Positions 50,127-59,156 of a DNA stretch of 64,000 nt are shown piece by piece. Position numbers and translations under genes: made by a program. The notes beneath the pieces are model-generated. The model saw nothing but the letters and a program-made list of their open reading frames with translations. It did no database searches and was not told the DNA's origin. Location: NCBI GenBank assembly GCA_947476405.1, contig CANJQG010000001.1, positions 1-64,000 of the forward strand, written 5' to 3'. The DNA comes from Thiotrichales bacterium. Its GTDB lineage: Bacteria; Pseudomonadota; Gammaproteobacteria; Francisellales; CACEW01. How positions within the stretch are numbered: position 1 is the stretch's first letter; each line of letters begins with the position of its first letter.

Positions 50127-50144
50127 ATTATAGAGGCGTGTCAA
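50117..50144 (-). promoter_or_regulatory. Promoter of the DUF4143 ATPase gene
   Basis: On the minus strand TTGACA (50144-50139) and TAAAAT (50122-50117) with 16 bases between. The -10 lies in the left arm of a 38-bp palindrome that continues to within seven bases of the start codon. Confidence 0.5.
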
Positions 50145-50180
50145 GTCGGGATTTTTGCAAGGATCTGTTTAAACTGAGCA

Positions 50181-51320
50181 TCAAAGCAAATTGTCTAAAT
50201 AATACCTAATTGCAGGATCAACCAAAGTATAATGCGCATTCACAACATGTATCAGGTCTTTTTCCATCAAAACATCAACAGCCTTGCGAATGCTTGACAG
50301 TGAGAGCCCTGTCTTGACCGTGAAGCCCGCTCCATAAATTTCTTTAGCAGGCTCTTTGGCCAGAATACTCAAAACTTTCTTTTGATTTAAACTCAATCCA
50401 ATCACATCATCGCTGATAATATGACGATTATCCCGCACGTAATTACGCCAAGTTTCCTGCACCTCGGTCATCGAGGGAACATTTTTTTCCATCCATAACA
50501 CTTGGCACAATGCATTCACATAAAATGGATGGCTCTCTGTGAGATCTAGCACTGCTTCAAAGGATTCTGATGACAGATGCTCAGCCCAGCGCTCCAGAGC
50601 CAACTTGTTCAGAGATTGCCGATAATGCTCTTTTGCGATGCGCTCAAGCTCAAAGGTATGACATAAGCGATATAAAGGGCGCTCTTTATCACCAAACATT
50701 TTGCGCAATAAATGTCTGCTGCTCCCACTAAAGCAATAAGTGATATTTCGACTGCGTTCAACCGCATGGCGGATCGAGCCCTCTATGGATGAGGCATTTT
50801 TCAAAAAACTAATTTGCTGCATTTCATCAATAAAAATAATCGCTCTTTTGTCAAAATGCACGGCTGCCTCATCCAGCTTCAGCAAAACATCCACAATATT
50901 GCTAATGGGATTGCTCGGCGTATGAAACGTCAGTTTTTGTCCAAACGCACTCAGCGCCAATTCGGGCTTCATGCTTCCAAAGATATTCAATAACTTTTCT
51001 TTTGCCTGTTGTATAGGCGGCAATAGCTCCATCACTAATTTGCCCACTTTTTCATAAAGGGCATCACGCACCGTTAAATCATCATGCACAGTCATAAAAT
51101 CAACCATACAAAATGGGATATTAATTTCAGAGGCAACCTCAGTAATCAAGCTAGTTTTGCCATAACGCCTGGGTGCCATCAAGACCAAATGCCTGTTCGC
51201 AAGGATGTTTTTCTGCAACTGATTGCGCTCTACATGGCGATTGATAAATGCTTCTCCACGCGCAATGCCAGTTGGAAAGCACTTTGTTGCATCTTCAGAC
51301 TTCAAAATAGCTGCCGTCAT
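50181..51320 (-). CDS. Archaeal-ATPase-type AAA protein
   Basis: A 379-residue P-loop ATPase: LMAPRRYGKTSLI (Walker A about 49-57), AIIFIDEMQQ (D165/E166), sensor FSGSSRHLLRKMF, then helices and a C-terminal winged-helix (LSLNQKKVLSILAKEP, TGLSLSSIRKAVDVLMEKDL). The layout matches the ATPase_2 (archaeal ATPase, STAND-like) family of unknown role. It is a separate unit from the DUF4143 gene (98-base gap). A clear AAGGAG Shine-Dalgarno precedes the start. Confidence 0.85.
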   Translation of the reverse strand: MTAAILKSEDATKCFPTGIARGEAFINRHVERNQLQKNILANRHLVLMAPRRYGKTSLITEVASEINIPFCMVDFMTVHDDLTVRDALYEKVGKLVMELLPPIQQAKEKLLNIFGSMKPELALSAFGQKLTFHTPSNPISNIVDVLLKLDEAAVHFDKRAIIFIDEMQQISFLKNASSIEGSIRHAVERSRNITYCFSGSSRHLLRKMFGDKERPLYRLCHTFELERIAKEHYRQSLNKLALERWAEHLSSESFEAVLDLTESHPFYVNALCQVLWMEKNVPSMTEVQETWRNYVRDNRHIISDDVIGLSLNQKKVLSILAKEPAKEIYGAGFTVKTGLSLSSIRKAVDVLMEKDLIHVVNAHYTLVDPAIRYYLDNLL

Positions 51321-51330
51321 CTCACATCTC

Positions 51331-51360
51331 CTTTTAGCACTTCACCTTTTAGTGATTCAC
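51331..51360. repeat. Tandem 15-bp repeat upstream of the AAA gene
   Basis: CTTTTAGCACTTCAC (51331-51345) and CTTTTAGTGATTCAC (51346-51360) lie head to tail, 12 of 15 identical; the second contains the palindrome AGTGATTCACT when the following T is included. They start just upstream of the AAA Shine-Dalgarno, so they lie in its leader or operator. Confidence 0.6.
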
Positions 51361-51408
51361 TATATAGAAACATTGATCCAAAAGCAATATTTTTTACACG
51401 CACGCACT

Positions 51409-51437
51409 TTGCAACACCTCACTTAAGACAGTATAAT
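51409..51437 (+). promoter_or_regulatory. Promoter of the second glycan region
   Basis: TTGCAA (51409-51414) and a perfect TATAAT (51432-51437) are 17 bases apart, about 27 bases before the GT2 ATG, with AAGGA between. It should drive the GT2 and GT-C pair. Confidence 0.6.
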
Positions 51438-51463
51438 CACCTTTCACATCAAGGATATAACCC

Positions 51464-52402
51464 ATGAAACTCATCTCAATTGTCCTCCCCTGCTATAACG
51501 AAGAAGAGAATATCGACGTGATGTACCAGCGTCTGCAAGAAATCACCGCAGCGCAGTCCCAATATCAATTTGAGTTTATTTTTATCGATAATTGCTCGCA
51601 AGATCAAACGCCAGTGATACTAAAGGCTTTGGCAGCCAAAGATCCACGCGTAAAAGTGATTATCAATGCGCGTAATTTTGGCCATATTCGCTCCCCCTAT
51701 TATGCCATGCTGCAATCCACAGGCGATGCAACGATTTTGATGGCAACGGATTTGCAAGATCCGCCTGAGATGATTCCCGAGTTTCTCAAAAAATGGGAAG
51801 AAGGCTTTAAAGTCGTCGCGGCGATTAAACCGGTGAGTCAGGAATCGAAGGTGATGTTCCAGATTCGCAAATGGTATTATCGTTTTGTGACACGCATTTC
51901 CGAGGCCAAACTGATTCAGAATTTTACGGGCTTTGGCTTGTATGATAAAAAAGTCATGGATGCCTTGCGTAAGCTGGATGACCCCTATCCTTACTTTCGT
52001 GGCTTGATTTCGGAATTGGGTTTTAAAGTAGCAGAGGTGCCTTTTAATCAGCCGCGTCGGATTCGCGGGATCACTAAAAATAACTTTTATACACTGTATG
52101 ATATTGCGATGCTGGGGATTACCAGTCACTCCAAAGTGCCTTTACGTTTGGCGACGATTTTTGGCTTTGGCCTGTCTATTTTAAGCTTTGGCCTGTCGAT
52201 TGTATTCTTGATTTTAAAGTTGTTATTTTGGAAGTATTTTTCCATGGGAGTTGCACCGATTTTGATTGGCTTGTTTTTCTTTTCTTCGGTACAATTGTTT
52301 TTCATTGGGATGCTCGGGGAATATATTATGGCGATTCATACTCAGGTTTTGAAGCGGCCGTTGGTGGTTGAGGATGAGCGGGTTAATTTTAACAAGGACT
52401 AA
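51464..52402 (+). CDS. GT2 polyprenyl-phosphate glycosyltransferase (GtrB/DPM1-like)
   Basis: A 312-residue enzyme that loads a sugar on undecaprenyl phosphate. ISIVLPCYNEEENIDVMYQR start, FIDNCSQDQTP, ATDLQDPPEMIPEFL (metal-binding DLQD) and FRGLISELGFKVAEVPF are typical. Two C-terminal spans (about 230-255 and 262-292) match GtrB/ArnC-type. It is followed after six bases by a GT-C protein, the usual donor-synthase and transferase couple. Its 3' end is partly duplicated at 54171. Confidence 0.92.
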   Translation: MKLISIVLPCYNEEENIDVMYQRLQEITAAQSQYQFEFIFIDNCSQDQTPVILKALAAKDPRVKVIINARNFGHIRSPYYAMLQSTGDATILMATDLQDPPEMIPEFLKKWEEGFKVVAAIKPVSQESKVMFQIRKWYYRFVTRISEAKLIQNFTGFGLYDKKVMDALRKLDDPYPYFRGLISELGFKVAEVPFNQPRRIRGITKNNFYTLYDIAMLGITSHSKVPLRLATIFGFGLSILSFGLSIVFLILKLLFWKYFSMGVAPILIGLFFFSSVQLFFIGMLGEYIMAIHTQVLKRPLVVEDERVNFNKD

Positions 52403-52408
52403 ATAACC

Positions 52409-54157
52409 ATGACTTTAAAGTTGAAATGCCCTAACTGGCTACCTTATTTCGTTTCCCTGCTGATTCTGGCTGGCATTTTTTTTGGCGTCCTGCATGGGCA
52501 TAATTTTAATTTGAGCATACCCCTGATCTATAATGGTGATGGACTGCTTTCAACCCTCTGCATCCAAAGCATAATCCATACCGGCTGGTTTTTAACAGAC
52601 CCTTTTTTGGCAGCGCCTGGTGTTTTTGAATTTTATGATTTTCCGGGACTAGATAATACCAGTGGCCTCATTTTGAAATTCATGACACTTTTCTCACATG
52701 ATGCATTGACACTCACGAACTTATTTTTCTTGCTCGGTTTTGTGCTTTCAGCCTGGAGCGCTTTATATGTTTATAAAAAGCTTTCTCTTAACACCCCCTA
52801 TGCAATAATCGCCGCAATTTTATTTACTATTTTGCCTTACCATTTTTCTCAAAATGAAGCCCACTTATTTCTTTCAGCCTATTTTGCAGTTCCATTCTGG
52901 CTGATGCTGTCCTTCTTCATTATGAATAATGAACCATTACATTTTTTTAAAAATCGCTATCTTAATGCAGCAAGTTTCTTTATATGCCTAGCGGTTATTG
53001 TGAACACCGGAGTGTACTACACATTTTTTGGCTTATTTTATACTTTCTTTGCTGGAATTATCGGCAGCATTGCTCTGCGCAAAGCCAGCCCCTTTTATCG
53101 CAGTTTACGAATCATTATCCTGTCTGGGTTCATTGCAGCACTAAGCCTTGTCCCCAATGCGCTTTACATCCACGAGCATGGAAAAGACACGCAAATCGCA
53201 CACCGAGCCTTTGATGAGTCAGAGATTTATGGATTGCAAATCGCACAAATGCTTCTTCCTGTTGAAAATCATCGCAATGCTGACTTAGCTCACACACGCT
53301 ATCGCTACGATAAAGAAACAGCACAAGTTCTGCCTAAAATGATTAATGAAAACTCATCTAGTGCACTGGGGTTCATCGCCAGTCTGGGCTTGCTGTTCTC
53401 ATTTTCAATTGTTTTATTACAAAATGCCTGCAAAAAAGCAAGCAATTTATACCGTGCTGCGTCATTTAATATTTTAGGAATTTTACTGGCAGTGCCATTT
53501 GGCCTTAGCGTCCTCTTTGGCATGTTTATTTCACCCGAAATTCGCACCTATACGCGAATCAGTATCTTTATTGGCTTTTTATCTTTATTTGTCTTTTTTA
53601 AATGTTTGCAAGCACTCACTGAAAAATACCAATTTAAGAAATGGCTCATTGCGTTGATCGCCTTTATTATTCTGGCCATTGGCGTGTTTGACCAAACCAC
53701 GGAGCAGAATATTTTTCCTAAAACTCCAGCCTGGCAAAGCGCAGTCACAAACGATCAGATTTTCGTGACGCAAATTGAGCATCTCGTGCCCACTCAGAGA
53801 ATGATCTTTCAATTACCCTATGTTGATTTTCCAGAAGGCGTTGCGCCGGGTACAATGGATTCATACGCCCCTCTGAGACCTTATTTCTTCTCTCATGACT
53901 TACGCTGGAGCGCAGGCGCAATGAAAGGCCGCCCTGCTGCAATCTGGCAAAAAGCTACAGCAAGTCAATCGACTCCCGCAATGATCAACAATTTAATTGC
54001 CACTGGATTTACGGGCATTTATATTGATCGTGATGGGTATCTTGATCATGGACAGGCATTGGAGACTAGTCTCACGCAAATTCTGCATGAGCAGCCACTG
54101 GTGAGCCCTAATCAGGAGTTTAGTTTTTTTAGTCTCGATAAAAAAGCGGGCACTTGA
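52409..54157 (+). CDS. GT-C type membrane glycosyltransferase (GtrC/YfhO-like)
   Basis: A 582-residue protein with about ten to twelve spans in the first 440 residues and a soluble C-terminal domain. The first periplasmic loop has YNGDGLLSTLCIQSI and DPFLAAPGVFEFYDFPG. No closer family recognised. With the GT2 it should transfer a lipid-linked sugar on the periplasmic side, for example a side branch on LPS. Confidence 0.75.
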   Translation: MTLKLKCPNWLPYFVSLLILAGIFFGVLHGHNFNLSIPLIYNGDGLLSTLCIQSIIHTGWFLTDPFLAAPGVFEFYDFPGLDNTSGLILKFMTLFSHDALTLTNLFFLLGFVLSAWSALYVYKKLSLNTPYAIIAAILFTILPYHFSQNEAHLFLSAYFAVPFWLMLSFFIMNNEPLHFFKNRYLNAASFFICLAVIVNTGVYYTFFGLFYTFFAGIIGSIALRKASPFYRSLRIIILSGFIAALSLVPNALYIHEHGKDTQIAHRAFDESEIYGLQIAQMLLPVENHRNADLAHTRYRYDKETAQVLPKMINENSSSALGFIASLGLLFSFSIVLLQNACKKASNLYRAASFNILGILLAVPFGLSVLFGMFISPEIRTYTRISIFIGFLSLFVFFKCLQALTEKYQFKKWLIALIAFIILAIGVFDQTTEQNIFPKTPAWQSAVTNDQIFVTQIEHLVPTQRMIFQLPYVDFPEGVAPGTMDSYAPLRPYFFSHDLRWSAGAMKGRPAAIWQKATASQSTPAMINNLIATGFTGIYIDRDGYLDHGQALETSLTQILHEQPLVSPNQEFSFFSLDKKAGT

Positions 54158-54170
54158 ATTTGCACACTCT

Positions 54171-54275
54171 TTTGATTGGCTTGTTTTTCTTTTCTTCGGT
54201 ACAATTGTTTTTTATTGGAGTGCTAGGACGTATATTATGGCGATTCATACTCGGAGTTTGAAGGGGTCTTTGGCA
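54171..54275 (+). repeat. Duplicated 3' end of the GT2 gene (pseudogene fragment)
   Basis: 54171-54275 matches 52261-52365 (the last span and C terminus of the GT2 at 51464). The first 40 bases are identical and the remainder is about 80% with one gap, which breaks the frame. It lies directly upstream of the second GT-C gene, as a GT2 gene would. It is best read as the remnant of a second GT2 gene. Confidence 0.85.
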
Positions 54276-54322
54276 CTGGAATAAAAAAAATTGGCTTTTC
54301 AAAGATTAGGAAACACCTAGTT

Positions 54323-56221
54323 ATGGTCTTATTAAACTGCACAAAACAGAACCTATTAAGAATTAAAATAATTATTTTTTTCTTTTTGATGATATCCACA
54401 GCTATCCCTTTAGCCCTGCCACTCTTTACGTTTTCGAGTGCAAATAATGCAGAGCAATGGGTTAATCTAACCAACCAATTTTTTTATGGCAATCAGGATT
54501 TTTTATTTTCATATGGCCCCTTATATTGGATCGTAGGGGGAGCCTCCGCACCATATAATTTTAGCATATGGATAATAACAGCTTTATTTTTCTTTGCTTA
54601 TTGCACAATTTTTTGGATACTACTAATTGAATTAGCATTCAAATATCATGCCACTCCAGCCTTAGCAATCCTATATTTCCTATTCATCAGGACGATACTT
54701 TTTGCACAAATTATTTTTTTACTCCCCATTATTATTGTTTATTATTTAGAACTAATGGATATTGATAAATATAAAATCTTACATAGCCTTCATAAAATTG
54801 CAGTGCTAAGTTTTTTTACTGCCTTGTTATTTTATATTAGATTTGTCTATGGAACTATTGGACTTTTAGTATTCGCTACTTATTTTATTAGTCTATGCTT
54901 CGATAAACTTCACTATAAAAGCCTTGCTGCATACGTTGGTTTCTGTGTTTTATTTTATTTCATTTTAGGATACGCTATATTCCATCACACTAATAGCATA
55001 TATAACTACTTTATCATAAATAACCAGCTAAGTTTTGGCAACTCAATAGAGATGCCAGAGGATATCTCTTCTAAATGGATTATGTGGCTTCTCATTGCAG
55101 CACTTTTTTTACTACAGAATTACTCTATTAGAAAAAATAAATTTTTGATTCTCACCGTCAATTTACTATTTTTAATATTATTAAAATTAGGGTTTTCACG
55201 AATAGATCATTACTATAAAGACTTTATCTCGCCAATGAGCATTGTTTTATTCATAATTGTATTGCAACGAAGTAAAGAAAAATTTCTATACTTTCCTTCC
55301 CTTATCACTCTTTTATTGATTGTCATCACTAGCCCCTTTCCAATGTATTTTTACTTTCTACAAAGCACAGTTCAAAATACGCCATTTTCAACAGGAAGAC
55401 ATGGGTCATACCAAGATAGAATGGGTGCAATTTACCAAAATTACCACCTTCCACTCCAGGCATTAAATTTGCTAAGAAATAATACGATTGATTTCTATCC
55501 TTATACCAATGAGTATGCCTTCGCCAACAACTTAAATTATGATCATCGGCCAATTTTTCAAAGCTTTATGACATTATCTCCACGCCTAGATCAAATAAAT
55601 CAACAGTTTTTTAACCAAAAAAACGCCCCTTCTTTTATTTTATGGAGTGGACCACTCTGTGTAAATAAGATATCTGACTGTAATTGGTTTTTAGATGTAG
55701 ACAATCGCTATACATTAAATATAGACCCCCTAACAATTGATGCTATTTTAACAAACTATCATCTTGTTGAAAAAATAAATGCGAATAATAATTCAATCTT
55801 GATTTTAAAAAAAACCACATCCACTGTACTCACTACATCTATATTTATTACAAAACAAACAATGCAGCTTAATAAATGGTATACCGTGCCTGTGGCACCT
55901 AATAAAATTGGCATTATAAAGCTAATTCCACACTTACAATTCACACTGTTTGGAAAACTCCAGAACATGCTCTTTAGAGGAGATGTCGTAAATATTCGGT
56001 ATAAACTTAAAAATGGTAAAATTGAAGAACACCGGCTAAATATACTAAATGCAGAAAACGGAGTTTGGATATCCCCATACTTCCAAGATATTAATTTTAC
56101 ACCAATAACGGCAACAAATGTGATGATTTCATGCAAGACTCGCGGTTATTTACAAGAAACCTTCCAAGGGGACTGGTTAGAGTTCAACATTAACTTAAGT
56201 AAATTTTTATCGACTAGTTAA
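54323..56221 (+). CDS. Second GT-C type membrane protein, AT-rich
   Basis: A 632-residue protein with about ten to twelve spans (first at about 12-30) and a C-terminal soluble part. Its second quarter is noticeably AT-rich (many ATT/TTA codons), unlike its neighbours, suggesting separate origin. SSANNAEQWVNLTNQFFYGN and DFLFSYGPLYWIVGG form the first large loop. Layout is that of GT-C transferases acting on lipid-linked sugars. No motif identifies the donor. Its Shine-Dalgarno is weak, and it follows a GT2 remnant. Confidence 0.65.
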   Translation: MVLLNCTKQNLLRIKIIIFFFLMISTAIPLALPLFTFSSANNAEQWVNLTNQFFYGNQDFLFSYGPLYWIVGGASAPYNFSIWIITALFFFAYCTIFWILLIELAFKYHATPALAILYFLFIRTILFAQIIFLLPIIIVYYLELMDIDKYKILHSLHKIAVLSFFTALLFYIRFVYGTIGLLVFATYFISLCFDKLHYKSLAAYVGFCVLFYFILGYAIFHHTNSIYNYFIINNQLSFGNSIEMPEDISSKWIMWLLIAALFLLQNYSIRKNKFLILTVNLLFLILLKLGFSRIDHYYKDFISPMSIVLFIIVLQRSKEKFLYFPSLITLLLIVITSPFPMYFYFLQSTVQNTPFSTGRHGSYQDRMGAIYQNYHLPLQALNLLRNNTIDFYPYTNEYAFANNLNYDHRPIFQSFMTLSPRLDQINQQFFNQKNAPSFILWSGPLCVNKISDCNWFLDVDNRYTLNIDPLTIDAILTNYHLVEKINANNNSILILKKTTSTVLTTSIFITKQTMQLNKWYTVPVAPNKIGIIKLIPHLQFTLFGKLQNMLFRGDVVNIRYKLKNGKIEEHRLNILNAENGVWISPYFQDINFTPITATNVMISCKTRGYLQETFQGDWLEFNINLSKFLSTS

Positions 56222-56276
56222 ACATTGTAGCCAAAAAAAATAAATCACTAGTGCTTTTTGCATATCGGCTCTGTCT

Positions 56277-57239
56277 TTATTGTAAGTTTTTACGGGAACC
56301 GTAGAGCACTTTTTGCCTTGTTGCAATCAAGCGCGTTGATTGATCGCCGCATAGAATTTTAAGAATTAAATTGAGATATTTAATCACAATTGTAAACCCT
56401 ACAAAAACCCCCATAAGACCAAATGACAATAGCAACATAGTAGTTGCCCAGCCTGCCACTGCACCTCTGATTTCATAAATGACAATCGTGTAAATGAGTG
56501 CTAGCATAGCAATACCGCCAAAAAGGACACAAAATACTCCAGTAACTTTTTTGCCCATATCAGTAAATAACAGCAAAAGATCTGTCGCAAAATCAAATCG
56601 TCTCAAAAAACCACTTTTTTTTATTGCCACGGGAACAATCTGAGTGTAGTCAATATAAGTATAATTTAAGCCCACTGTACAATATGCAAATTTACGATAA
56701 TGAATAATCTCATTTACAATATTTAATCGATTAATTGCACGACGCGACAGAACATGGAAACGAGAACTTTGCAAAAAAGCACTTTTTAGTGAATTCCGAT
56801 TAACAAGCCGATAAAATAGTCTTTCCATAAACGAGCTTTTTTTGTCTGGCCTCACCAATACAATATCATTACCTCCACGGCAGGACTCAAAAGCTTTCCA
56901 CAATATTTGAACTGGATAATCTATTAATAATTCGTCAAATTCATAGACAAAATCGCCAATGCTGGCTTCCAAGCCCATCAACATAGCTTGATCATCTGGA
57001 ATTTGGTAAGGAATATCTACACAATGAATTTTTAAACTAGAATCAATTTCAATCAGCTTTTGTAAGCTCACACGAGAAGAGGTTATCGAACCATTACTCA
57101 CAATAATATATTCAACAAGACCGAAGTTCTCAACAAAAAAAGAATGCAAAACTTGCAAAAAACCTAAAAGACCAGTCGCAGTCTCTTCAGTCACTTGCAA
57201 AACAACTGAAATATAATTATCATCTTTAACCTGCTTCAT
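56277..57239 (-). CDS. GT2 glycosyltransferase with C-terminal membrane spans
   Basis: A 320-residue protein; a GT2-like N domain (YISVVLQVTEETATGLLGF, IIVSNGSITSSRVSL, GDFVYEFDELLIDYP in the DxD area) is followed by two spans (about 225-255 and 265-295). The DxD-type site (FDELL) is weak. Probably a polyprenyl-phosphate sugar synthase of the DPM type. ATG 57239 lies two bases before the previous stop; 57263 would extend it by eight residues. Last gene of a five-gene overlapping unit. Confidence 0.75.
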   Translation of the reverse strand: MKQVKDDNYISVVLQVTEETATGLLGFLQVLHSFFVENFGLVEYIIVSNGSITSSRVSLQKLIEIDSSLKIHCVDIPYQIPDDQAMLMGLEASIGDFVYEFDELLIDYPVQILWKAFESCRGGNDIVLVRPDKKSSFMERLFYRLVNRNSLKSAFLQSSRFHVLSRRAINRLNIVNEIIHYRKFAYCTVGLNYTYIDYTQIVPVAIKKSGFLRRFDFATDLLLLFTDMGKKVTGVFCVLFGGIAMLALIYTIVIYEIRGAVAGWATTMLLLSFGLMGVFVGFTIVIKYLNLILKILCGDQSTRLIATRQKVLYGSRKNLQ

Positions 57240-57240
57240 T

Positions 57241-58356
57241 TTAGAGCACCCCCTCCATATCATAAATCGTATTTATTTTTCCTGAAAAAATTGAAATAAA
57301 TTCCGGACACTCCGAATGCTGCTTAATGATTGTTGGGCGAGCATCACTCACCTCCGTACTTTGTAGACAACTTTTCATGGAAAAAAGAGAATCAACATAC
57401 TCAATTTCAAATGACTCTGAAATATATTTTTTTGCCAAAGCCAACATAGACCTAAAAGCAGTGCCCGGACGAGCGGAGCAAGCATTGCAATTATTTAAAG
57501 AAAGCGGCGAGCACTGCACACCTTCTGATTGACAAGAAAATAAGGGAAGAATCGCTTTTGATGTTTGATGAGGCGTATAATCGACAGCAGTCAGTGAATG
57601 TAACCCAGAATGTCCAAACGGCATTAATGAAAAAAATGCGCCATCCATCACCGTCAATCCCACTTTTCGAATGGACTCACTCACTTTACATAAAATGACC
57701 TCACAAAGCTCATATTTTATAGGAAAAGGCTCATAGCCCAAAGGCATAAGAATTTGATTTAAACTAGCATACGTTGCATTAATCAAACTATGCGTCTTAA
57801 AAGAACCTTGATCGCTTATAATGTTATACAGCTTGTGTTTTGAATTTTCTTCAATATTATTTATTTTAACATTAAACAAAACATCACATTTTCCCGTTGC
57901 TAACAACTCTTTTAATAAGAACTGAGCTATTTTTTTAGCATCAAACGTATATTCTTTAGTTGCATAAGCCGACGCAATATATTGCGACTTAAAAAAACGA
58001 GATACCTCAACTGGATTGGCAGGTATTTGAGCATGACGACAAAAGTGTTCGAACTGCTGATCATTGACCCATGAAAAAGCACTAGATATTGCATAAATTT
58101 GTTCAAAATCTTGCAAAATTGCAAACTCAAACTCAGCGACAAAACGATCAAAATAATCAATCGATTTTATTGCAGTAGAAAGGCTGCGGGGATAATGATA
58201 ACCATAATGAACTCGAGCTTGATTAATCCAGCTAGCACGCATAAATGGCTTTTCATCACGCTCTAATACCAAAACTCGTCGCCCCTGCCTTGCAGAAATT
58301 AAGGCAGCATACAAACCATAAATTCCAGCACCAATAATAATTCGGTCATAAGTCAT
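57241..58356 (-). CDS. FAD-dependent oxidoreductase (DAO family)
   Basis: A 371-residue flavoprotein. RIIIGAGIYGLYAALISARQ and VLVLERDEKPF form the FAD Rossmann start; INQARVHYGYHYPRSLSTA follows, typical of glycine-oxidase-like DAO members found in glycan clusters. A few such proteins oxidise amino or hydroxyl groups of sugars, but substrate is unknown. It overlaps the GT2 gene upstream by four bases. Confidence 0.8.
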   Translation of the reverse strand: MTYDRIIIGAGIYGLYAALISARQGRRVLVLERDEKPFMRASWINQARVHYGYHYPRSLSTAIKSIDYFDRFVAEFEFAILQDFEQIYAISSAFSWVNDQQFEHFCRHAQIPANPVEVSRFFKSQYIASAYATKEYTFDAKKIAQFLLKELLATGKCDVLFNVKINNIEENSKHKLYNIISDQGSFKTHSLINATYASLNQILMPLGYEPFPIKYELCEVILCKVSESIRKVGLTVMDGAFFSLMPFGHSGLHSLTAVDYTPHQTSKAILPLFSCQSEGVQCSPLSLNNCNACSARPGTAFRSMLALAKKYISESFEIEYVDSLFSMKSCLQSTEVSDARPTIIKQHSECPEFISIFSGKINTIYDMEGVL

Positions 58357-59156
58357 TTTTTAAGTGTCACTTTTTGAGGGCGATAAAACCCAAACAAGTT
58401 TTTGAACAATATAGTTAACAGATCGGCGCTCCCTTTAAATTTACTAATTTTTGTAGGAATTTTACCCTCTTTAGGATAGGCTCGGGTGACAGGAATCTCA
58501 ATAGTCGCGAACCCTAATTGCGGAGCGCGAGCAGACAAATATGCAAGCAACTCATACCCACTAAACACATTCCTAAAAGGTGCAACACGTTCATCAAGAA
58601 GAAATGTTCTAGAATAAGCACGAAAGCCATTTGTTGTATCCGTATATTTAAAACCAGCTGCAAGAGAGATCAATGGAATATGCAAAAGCTTAACTGCCCA
58701 GTGACGTAAACGAGGAGTATTAATTGCAGCACCACCCGGCAAAAAACGCGACCCTTGAACAAAATCATAGCCCTGATCTAAAAATTGAATGAAATTGAGC
58801 ACATCCGCAACACTATCTTTGTTATTTCCATCTACAGTTACAATACCTTCATAATTTCTTTGCAAAAGCGAAAAATAATAGCCCATACGTAATTGAGCAC
58901 CCAATTTCCCAGCATCTTCTTTGGTTAATAAAACAGAGACGCCACAACCTTTCAAAAACTCAACATCTAAAGACCCATCTTGACTTCCACCATCACAAAT
59001 AATCACATCAACAGAATCCATTACCCCGAGTGAGCGCAACTTGTTTAACTCTTGGCGAATTTTATCACCCTCATTAATCACGGGAATACACAAACAATAG
59101 CTATTTTTTTTTGGAAAGAATTCAAGTGTTGAAAATTGGGGAACTTCATAATCCAT
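58353..59156 (-). CDS. GT2 glycosyltransferase
   Basis: A 267-residue GT-A enzyme: YCLCIPVINEGDKIRQELNK start, IICDGGSQDGSLD, TVDGNNKDSVADVLNFI with the metal DxD-like DGN, and GSRFLPGGAAINTPRLRHWA acceptor loop. It resembles polyprenyl-phosphate glycosyltransferases, without C-terminal spans. ATG 59156 was chosen over 59168 (GTG). It overlaps the isomerase gene by 11 bases. Confidence 0.85.
   Translation of the reverse strand: MDYEVPQFSTLEFFPKKNSYCLCIPVINEGDKIRQELNKLRSLGVMDSVDVIICDGGSQDGSLDVEFLKGCGVSVLLTKEDAGKLGAQLRMGYYFSLLQRNYEGIVTVDGNNKDSVADVLNFIQFLDQGYDFVQGSRFLPGGAAINTPRLRHWAVKLLHIPLISLAAGFKYTDTTNGFRAYSRTFLLDERVAPFRNVFSGYELLAYLSARAPQLGFATIEIPVTRAYPKEGKIPTKISKFKGSADLLTILFKNLFGFYRPQKVTLKK

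Noticed and set aside
48820..51320. The two ATPase genes as a two-gene defence system
   Set aside because: They are separate units with their own promoters, and neither has a recognised effector partner. They are common accessory genes of unknown role.
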